Assembly (NCBI RefSeq): GCF_001649575.2
Contig: NC_051452.1
Span: 9,645,566 to 9,709,565 of the forward strand
Source of the DNA: Kryptolebias marmoratus
Taxonomy: Eukaryota > Chordata > Actinopteri > Cyprinodontiformes > Rivulidae
Reading direction: 5' to 3'
DNA: 64,000 bases
The notes under the pieces were generated by a model. It saw only the letters and a program-made list of their open reading frames with translations, was not told where the DNA came from and did not search any database. Below are positions 56,671 through 64,000 of the stretch, in pieces. How positions within the stretch are numbered: position 1 is the first letter of the stretch; every line of letters begins with the position of its first letter. A program made the position numbers and the translations under genes.

Positions 56671-57399
56671 TCGACCTTTAATTTCATTTATTCCATCTGT
56701 TCTTCCCTCATGAGCTGCCATCTTTTAAACTCCTCAGCACCTGCTTCATGTTTCTGCAGATTCTGTGCTTTTCTAAGCAGGTCAGATGCTCTGCAGCTTC
56801 ACTCCGGCAGAAAGCTGCCTCATTATAAACTAACATTGGCATTTCCTTAGGATGGACCTGGTATTTGCTCTGATAGATTTATTGACATCTGTAGCTTGCC
56901 GCGGCTCTCTAAGTGACCATCGTTCAAATCTTTCCATGTCCCCTCCGTCTGATCTGTGTCCATGTTTGTTCTGATGAGCAGAAATGCTGTGTGGCTCGGA
57001 GGAATCAGCATGCAGGAAGGACGCCCTTGTGCCGCTGCTTGCATACTGAGACGCTGCAGCTGTGAAGACCGAAGCTCTCACACAGTCGTGTTTTGATTGT
57101 TGCTGAAGCATAAAGTCATAATGAAAGCTGTATTTCAGAAAACATGCCAGCCTGAGATGTAATATTCTGTGAATCTAATTGCCTCTAAAAAGAACATATA
57201 GAGTCCATTAATTAGTTTCTTTGCTCTGCGACTTAAACAACAAGACACAAGGGGGAGATCTAAGGAATTGATAATGTGGCAGAATCAGCCAACTATCTAT
57301 CACGTGTATGTAGTTTCTTTTCTTCCACGTGTGTGTGTGAGTGAGTGTGTGTGTAATCCAAGCACAGCGGGGGTTTTGGAAAGAAAAGATGCCCCTAAC
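56671..57399. other. Unassigned non-coding DNA
   Basis: Minus frames at 56830-57111 overlap one another without a recognised domain. A GT-rich tract lies at about 57328-57354. Confidence 0.45.
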
Positions 57400-57620
57400 G
57401 AGCGAGCTGCGAGCGCGGACATACGCATGCAAAACATCCCGCACCAGAGCCGCTGTCGCACTTGGTTTTGCTCCTCGCAGCCTTCTGTCTCTGTTTATTT
57501 GGCGGCGGCCTCGTGAATTGCTCTCCGTGTAAAACTTCCCATCACACGCCGCAGCTTGCTTTTATTTCCAGCTCTCCGGCCCAAATTAGACCAACACCTG
57601 CTTGTTTTACAACATCGGCC
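57400..57620. promoter_or_regulatory. CpG-enriched candidate conserved block
   Basis: CpG is locally frequent (GAGCGCGGAC, TGGCGGCGGCCTCG, CACGCCGCAGC). The composition is balanced and several plus frames are open. It contains TTTATTTGGC and CCAAATTAGACC cores. It could be an enhancer, an alternative promoter or an old exon, and no protein is recognised. Confidence 0.3.
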
Positions 57621-57774
57621 ACTATGTTTTACGACACCGTATTTCTTCCATCAGGCCACCCCCCAAGTTATTGGAGAGGAAGTTTCTACTTTAATGCTTT
57701 AGTGGTTTAGAAACTGTTAGCTAGCAGCGTTTGAAACTGGAAAGAGAAAAGTTTAATTCTTACTGGATTCAACA

Positions 57775-57969
57775 TTAGAACAATGGGAAATAAAGTTATC
57801 AGTTGCGATAAATCCACAGTTTTCTTTCCACATGTTTTAGCATCTTGGTCACGATTTTCTAACCATCAAGAACAGTGGGAGTCCATCTGATATTATCTCA
57901 GTCCTTTGTGATGCTAATAATGGAAACAATGACCTCCAATAATAATATCTAATATATCATGCAGCCCTG
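57775..57969 (-). repeat. Family D repeat, copy 3 (minus)
   Basis: Ends on the plus strand with ATATATCATGCAGCCCT, the reverse complement of the family start. It contains CGATAAATCCACAG and GAGTCCATCTGATATTA as in copy 1. In copy 1 those landmarks are about 120 bases apart and in the same direction as the start, so this copy is internally rearranged or the family has several subtypes. Confidence 0.5.
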
Positions 57970-58107
57970 CTCTATATGCTACTTTCCATTTGAAATCAAA
58001 TATATATTTTTTGTTTTAATACATTTTAAATAAAAAAACAATGACATTCTGTGAAGAAATGCATTCCAAAGTGTTAAAGATCTCAAGCGATCTGTTAGCA
58101 CTTAGAT

Positions 58108-58302
58108 GACGAGATGTGGATGACTGTTAGCTACTACCACACCAGATTTAGCTCAGTGTTTGTAAAACTGATTGAATTATGGCTATTTTGTGTCTTTAAA
58201 TCAAATTTACTCTAAAATCAGCTGTAGATGCACATTCAGTGATTAGTTTCTGAAAGTTTCATTAGTCCTTTCAGTTATTTAGAAGATATTTTGCTAACAG
58301 AC
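58108..58302 (-). repeat. Family A copy (minus), first of a tandem pair
   Basis: GACTGTTAGCTACTACCACA, TTTAGCTCAGTGTTTGTAAA, AGCTGTAGATGCACATTCAG and ATATTTTGCTAACAGACTGG. The CATCTTGAATTGG segment is deleted. Confidence 0.75.
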
Positions 58303-58360
58303 TGGCAATAACTGTTAGAGTCAACCCTGTCTAAGTTTACAACAAAGATACTGCACACAC

Positions 58361-58577
58361 TCAGTGCTCAGAGTATGTGATGGGGACTACTCCCAGCTAC
58401 TACCACTCAGAATATTAGCTCAGTATTTATAAAATTGACTGACTTATAGCCCTTTTCGTGTTTCCTAAGCTTGATTATCCATAAATTTAAACTGTTTTTT
58501 ATATACATTCATTGAATATTTTCTGAGTTTCATTAAAATCCATCCAGTGGTTTAGGATATTTTGCTAACAGACACAA
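58361..58577 (-). repeat. Family A copy (minus), second of a tandem pair
   Basis: AGTGCTCAGAGTATGTGATG, AGCTACTACCACTCAGAATA, ATTTATAAAATTGACTGACT and TTCATTAAAATCCATCCAGT to ATATTTTGCTAACAGACAC. This is the last family A copy in the window. Confidence 0.75.
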
Positions 58578-60860
58578 ACTTTCACACTGACACATGCACT
58601 TACACAATCCTGTCTTCAAATTCTCAAAAAATTATACTGACTACTTTCTTTGTACCTAAAATAGCTTCTTGCTAAAGGTAAATGCTATAAAGGCTTTTTT
58701 TGGAGCAAATCTCGAATTATTACTTCAACTTTACTAAAGAAATAGGTTAAAAAAACTTAAATAATTATGGCTGAAGATTATTTATTAGGCCAGCTACATT
58801 ACAGGGTTGTGTTGAGGTTGATAATGGCACCGTCTCTGGGACACATGTAGCCACTTTGTCCTCTCCGACATTTTTCTGAAACATTTAATGTTCCTTTTTA
58901 TTGGTCAGCCATCAACAGCGCTCGACAGTAAACTAACTGCATCCTGACTGCACAGTTGGGTGCATTTTGTATATAGAGCTGTCCATTTCACACCTCACAC
59001 CCCATCATTTGCACCCAACACCTCGGCGTTCCCTGCAATTTTTTATTAGGTGTCACACCGCCGAAGTCTGCAAACAGCACAGCAGCTGACTGTTCTCTCA
59101 TTAGCTGCTATTAACTCTCCTGTCTATAAACAAAAATGGATAACAGCACAGCAGACACCTTTTTCTCTCTGATAGTGCTTTCATCAGCGGTGAGCAGTTT
59201 CACGGAGCGTCTCCAGGACAACAAACGGTGACAGACAGGCTGCAGGGGGAAGAAATGTTGGTGCAACCTTGAGTGTAAGCCCGAGTCAGTGACCTCTTTA
59301 ACATTAATGTAAAGTGACATGAAGTAGGTTGCAACAACACTGAAAGAATAGGTTGTGCATAGGTGTGTGCAACATTTTCAGGGCTATTATTAAAAATGAA
59401 TCCCTCAGAGATGCTCTGCTCTTCTAAAATCTATGAAAGATGTCCCGGCAGCCCCAATGCTCAGTATGATTGTAGACAAATGTTTACAGAGAATATTTAA
59501 CATTCATGTCTGAGGAGGTGTATACAGTTGAGCTGGTTAGCTGATCGTGCATGAATTTGTTTGAGGCTCTTCAGGGTTTACGTACAAATAGACTGCTGGA
59601 GCAGGTCGGCATCTCAGCCAGAAGTTTTTCATCCACCTTATTAGCAGAGTTGGGCTGTAATTTTGATTGATACTACTGTGAAGAACCTCCTTTTGGATGT
59701 TCTAAAAAGTAATGAATTCTCACATACTTGACAAAGCTGTTCAGAAATAAAGTTCTGAAGGAAAGACTTAATGTTATTTTTAAATTAACCGATTTGTTAA
59801 GTGTAGTTCTCAAACTCTTTATAATGAGGGTCACCTCAGAAGACACTGAGCTCTCAAAGTACCACCATTGACAACCAGTTGTACAAACTTACAAGCTACT
59901 GAAACGTTTCAGTTTAAGTGTCTGACATAAACACTGCCTTAAGAACACACTCTTGAGGCCTGATCATCCTCAGCTCAGCTTTCCTTGAGTGATGGTGTCA
60001 AGTAGCCAAAATGCCCAGTGCCCTGGTTTAAGATGGGATTGTTCCAAGCATTCGTTGCTGAGATAAGCCCCACGTGGACACCGGTCTTGACTCTTTATTT
60101 GCCCCACAACAACTGAAAACAAATGTTGAGATCACTTGAACCAAACTCTCTGTTTTGCGCCTTTTGTTGCCAACAGAGACATCACTGGCTCTGCTAAAGT
60201 AGCACATCGGTTAACCACCATCCGCTCCAGTTTCAACAAATGTTCTAAAAAAATATTCTCCCTCACAGTTTAGTTTCAAGTAGTTTCTATTTGGAGCCAA
60301 GATAGTTAATGGCCTGAACCACTCATCATTTTATCTGCCACTACTTTTTAGCTTTATACTTCAGTTTATGGTAGTTAAGTAGCTTCTGAAAAGTTGATAC
60401 CAACATTTTATTTGAGTATCACTAAAGGGATCCAAAGTCCCAGCAATGGTATTTGTGCCACAGTTTAAGTATCATGGGGTTAGTACAAACCATTTCATAA
60501 TATTGTATATTGTGGTTATTTTTGATGAAAACTATAATTCACTACATGTCCCTGTCAATATGAACCATACACTAGCTATTGATTTTATTTTATCTAAACA
60601 GAGTTACTGGTTTTAACTGTTGAACAACGTTTTTCTCTACATGGAGTGTTCTTGCTACAGACTCACGCTGACTTGTTTCATATCTCAAAATGTGCACCTT
60701 TCCATCTATAAGACATGACACTGTGTCCACTGACAGGCAAAGTCAAAAACACTGATTATCTTGTTAAAATGGCACTTGTTGGAGGTTATATTAGGTATCA
60801 GGTAAAGATTCTGTCCTTGAAATCAATGTCTTTGGAGAAGCAGAAATTGGCAGGTGTAAG
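58578..60860. other. Unassigned non-coding DNA
   Basis: The part at about 58960-59110 has mixed composition (CACCTCGGCGTTCCC, CACACCGCCGAAG) and could be regulatory. Elsewhere no gene or repeat family is recognised. Confidence 0.45.
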
Positions 60861-60960
60861 GAGTTGAATGACTTTGACAAGGGGTAAATTGTGATGGGTA
60901 ATGGCATCTCTGCAACTGCAGCTCTTATGGGATGTTCCCGACCTGGAGTGGAAGAGAAGA
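60861..60960 (+). pseudogene. Relic of a second Tc1-like transposase (helix-turn-helix part)
   Basis: In the plus frame from 60861 the translation is ELNDFDKG, then TAA at 60885-60887, then IVMGNGISATAALMGCSRPG. The pattern of an acidic LxDFDxG, then IV, then a helix-turn-helix ending in a CSR motif matches the start of fish Tc1-like transposases. It is a different lineage from the copy at 49404 (LTDFERGRTV). No inverted repeat or TA flank was found, and nothing recognisable follows, so this is an old fragment. Confidence 0.5.
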
Positions 60961-63613
60961 TAAAGAATGTCTGATTTCTCTTTTTCTTTGTTTTCCTTCT
61001 TTTTTGGTTTACTTGTAATTGCAGCAATTTGATTAGAAAGAAAATTAATGTCTCCATCACACTTGTCTCGTTCTAGTGAATTTCATAATTTTGCACAGGA
61101 ATTCTTTATTTACTTTTGTGGGATTTCAGTCAGTCTTAAAATATTTATTTCTATGTAAACCCAGGTAATAATGGTCATCTCAATAATGTAACCAAAAGGA
61201 AACGCAACACCAAAAGCTTCTCAAGCTATAGAAGAAAAACAAAATGAAAGTTGTCAACAAGATAGCTAATTGCTAATGCTAACTAGCTAGCTGGCATCAT
61301 ATTGTTTTTTTGTGGCATTGTTTTGTTTCATATATGTTAAATAAAAAAAAAATATTTAGATAATGGTTTATAGTCTATCTTTAAAATACAGACATATTTA
61401 CTTGCCTAGCTAATAAAAATCTCCAAAAGGGAACAGCCTGTCTTTGTTGTGGCCACATTAGCGTCAGATGTGAAAATGCTAAGCTAGCCTGTTACTTTAA
61501 CAAACACTTTTTTTGTAGACAAAATGTATTTCTCCGAATCTGCGAAATGCCTTTCAGAAATGCTCATTGAAAGAATGAAAAGACCTTCACCTGTGTGTTT
61601 TTGGAGGTGAATTATAAAACCATTAACAGTGAGCTGCCTGTTTTCTGTCATGTTTGTATTGGGTGTCGTCCAGACAGATGAGATTTCTTGCTGTAGAGGC
61701 CATAATTTGCAAATGGAAGTGAAGTGTCATGGTTATCAATGTTATAGTTAGTTAAAGCCACAGTGCCCCCAAGAAATCTGCTTGGAGTCAAAATGTCTAC
61801 CTGTGTTTTGAAAACTGTCTGATTACTTCCTTAGAGATGACTAAGAAATATGTTTATGGTTACTGCTCTCTTAGGAAGAGATCCAGTTTGCAAGACTGTC
61901 CAAACCATGTAAAACCACATTATGGTTGTAAAAATAAATGTGCCAGCTGTCAGTCTTTGTGTCTGTTGTTTAATTATGAAGTAAATACCCATAACATTAT
62001 TGGTGAGCCAGCATGAGATGTCTGTAGACATTTTATAATACAACATACTGTAAATAGGTTTTCTTATTCTAGATACGAGTAGATGCTAAATTTACATCTT
62101 GGTGAGCTTCAGGGCCCTCCATACACAGACATGGAAAGCTCGAAGATAACTTTACAACGGTTTTACTGTGTATTTTTATGTTTTGTATTCTCAGGTTGGC
62201 TAATTGTAGTCATTGTTAGCAATCAGCCTCAGTAACAATGGGCTACAATTTAAAAGAAAAAAAAAAAAATCCAAAATCTAGAGCCTTTTCTTGAAGGTCT
62301 GTCAGTGTGGCTCAGCCTCACAGTGCGACCATTGCTAAATGGTTTTCCTCTTGAGCCAAAACTGGTTAAAGATGTGAGGCAAGGATAAAAGGAGGTTAGT
62401 GAGGTCAGAGCAGCCAGGCATTCTTTATTGGATTTCCATGGTGGCTTTTTTAACACTTAGACATTGCACATGTAAAGTGCCTGCAGTTCTTGTAAACCTG
62501 AACATCTCTTGGGCATTTTTTTCGCCCCTCAAACAAGAAGGCCCTCTGGTGAGTTTCTACCCTGATTATGTTCTAAAGAGACGAGCAAAGCTGTGTTTGG
62601 CTTTGTTTTGAGACGACAACAAGCTGACTTAAGACGTCTCACGGGTGCAGTATCCCATTGACAAGAAGAATCTGTGAACTGTGCAGAGAAGAGCAGTCAA
62701 AGGATTAACATTAGAGCTAGTGGCTAAGGCATTGCCCACAGGTCAGATTAGCTGAATGTAAAGCTTGCAACCCCTTACACCGTACTTTGAAGTGGGGCTT
62801 ACATCCTCTGCTTTATCCTATCAAGAAGTGGAGTCTGTGTTGAAAAGAAGCATCATTTCAACATTTCTTTTATTTTTTCACGTGAAGGTTTGAGTGTAAC
62901 CTATGGAGATGAAGCTACATTTGATGATTATTTGCTTCTTTTTTATGCATGAATGTAGATATTTGTTATTCCCATAAATACTTTGTGCTATATTATAGAT
63001 TGAGAATTGATCAAAACGGATATAGTTCAAATAATATTTATATTTTCTGCCTGCCTTACATGTTATTTTTCTGTCAGTTCTGCTTCCAGTTTGGTTTTGA
63101 TCAAATGTAATTTCCTGCCTGTTGGTAATGATGCAGATTTGACCAAAATGTTAGTTTAGAAAACAAGCCAGTTTCAAAAAAAATTCCTGAATTTATGTTG
63201 ACGAGATAATCAAATGTCATGACTCTACTGCAGTGGAACATAAAACCTCAGTGCTGGGAGATATAAATATTCCTCCTGATTCTCGGAACCCAAGGCCTGA
63301 TTTTTTTTTTTCTTCTTCCCAGTGACACTGTGTAATAACATGAATCCATCACAGAACCATGTTCTATGTGCTTGGACTTTTAAGAGTTTTGGGAAAAACA
63401 AATCCATGTTTAGTTTCCCCATTGACTGAATTTTTTTTGAGCACAACTTGGTAATAAGAAAGTGATGAAGAGAGTTTAACTGCAACAGGATTTTGAGGGA
63501 GAATTTGCATTATATCAAAAGACTCAAAGGCAAACATAGTTTTGGTTTCAGAAAGAGGATTTTGAATATCCGTACACCCACAAATATCAGACTGGTTTAA
63601 TCATAGAAACTTT
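60961..63613. other. Unassigned AT-rich DNA
   Basis: No gene is supported. The part at about 62270-62460 has mixed texture (TTTATTGGATTTCCATGGTG), and overlapping frames on both strands show no domain. A T run lies at about 63301-63311. Confidence 0.5.
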
Positions 63614-64000
63614 GGGTTACTTTCGTAACCCCGGTTCTCTGAGTAGCATGAGTGAGTGTCTCACATTGGGAACGCCCATGGCGTGACCTCATCAGAAGCT
63701 CCTATTACATTACGCCAGCCAGGATTGGCTGGAGATACACTCGTCAGCGTCAGAGAGGGCAGAGTCCCTCCCCCTATAAATAGGGCTGACGCTGCACTGA
63801 GACTTTATTCAAAAACCTCTTCTCGCAACGAGCAGAAGTTCCAACCAGCTCCCTGCTGGTACTGCCTTTTTCTCTCTGAGCCCAGCTGAACTGTCCACAG
63901 ATACGCGCGCAAGCTCGGTCGCCGGGCGCTTGGCTTGGAGGTTCTGGTCAGTACCGCAGCGAGTAGCCGTTCCCGGTAGAAATACCGAGAAAAAAAAAAA
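63614..64000 (+). mobile_element. Terminal promoter region of a retroelement (DIRS-like or LTR), cut by the window edge
   Basis: Opens with the inverted repeat GGGTTAC-TTTC-GTAACCC (63614-63631) followed by CCGGTTCTCTGAG, a start I recognise from abundant fish retroelement terminal repeats. CpG density rises abruptly. A TATA box, TATAAATAG at 63775-63783, sits inside the palindrome-like CCCTATAAATAGGG. The start site would then fall near 63801-63810. The window ends in an A run at 63991-64000 before any coding region. DIRS-like origin is a guess; an LTR or a host promoter remains possible. Confidence 0.5.
63775..63783 (+). promoter_or_regulatory. TATA box of the terminal retroelement-like segment
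   Basis: TATAAATAG is a consensus TATA element. The downstream sequence to the window end is CpG-rich and non-coding, as expected of a 5' untranslated leader. Confidence 0.55.

Noticed and set aside
15571..58577. Regularly recurring family A motifs as a CRISPR-like or regulatory array
   Set aside because: Copies are irregularly spaced, in both orientations, about 400 bp long and heavily diverged. This is an interspersed repeat in a vertebrate genome.
63656..63889. 77-codon plus frame at the right end
   Set aside because: It straddles the TATA box and likely start site of the terminal retroelement-like segment, so it would be interrupted by the promoter.

Overview
The window is vertebrate nuclear DNA, most likely from a teleost fish. 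It is AT-rich and CpG-poor, with long stop-rich stretches, microsatellites, and repeat types typical of fish: a Tc1-like element with about 211-bp inverted repeats, a hAT-type element with an 8-bp target duplication, and retroelement pieces. No complete host protein gene can be supported. Almost all open frames are short, overlap on both strands, and lack recognisable domains. The only recognisable coding sequence belongs to transposases: a broken Tc1-like gene at 49404-50406 and a worn Tc1-like helix-turn-helix relic at 60861-60960. The window is either a gene desert or the inside of a very long intron.

Layout: 1-335 is the end of a hAT-type element that runs off the left edge. 336-15570 is mostly unassigned sequence, with an (AT)n tract, short interspersed repeats and a few blocks whose texture suggests conserved regulatory DNA. 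The best of these is at 12121-12380, with a Pbx/Meis-type decamer. From about 15.5 to 58.6 kb the region is studded with roughly 25 copies of one diverged repeat, here called family A, in both orientations. It is about 400 bp when full length, with a small hairpin at one end and the palindrome CATTCCTTCAAGGAATG at the other. Three further repeat families recur. Family B contains a degenerate AGCTAAAAGCTAAAA minisatellite. Family C is a pair of copies at 6.7 and 38.6 kb. Family D has GGGCTGCACGATA-like ends.

Two runs of N (39156-40096 and 49543-50278) each lie wholly inside a transposon: the hAT-type copy at 39072-40309 and the Tc1-like copy at 49113-50675. Both elements are bounded precisely by inverted repeats and target duplications. 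The last 390 bases are a CpG-rich, TATA-containing segment that looks like the terminal promoter of a DIRS-like or LTR retroelement, cut by the window edge.

No operon, CRISPR array, rRNA or tRNA gene was found, and no group of genes works together here. The most interesting material is the family A repeat with its paired terminal palindromes, the palindromic transposon ends around both gaps, and several candidate enhancer blocks. All conservation statements are impressions from sequence texture, because no alignment could be run.
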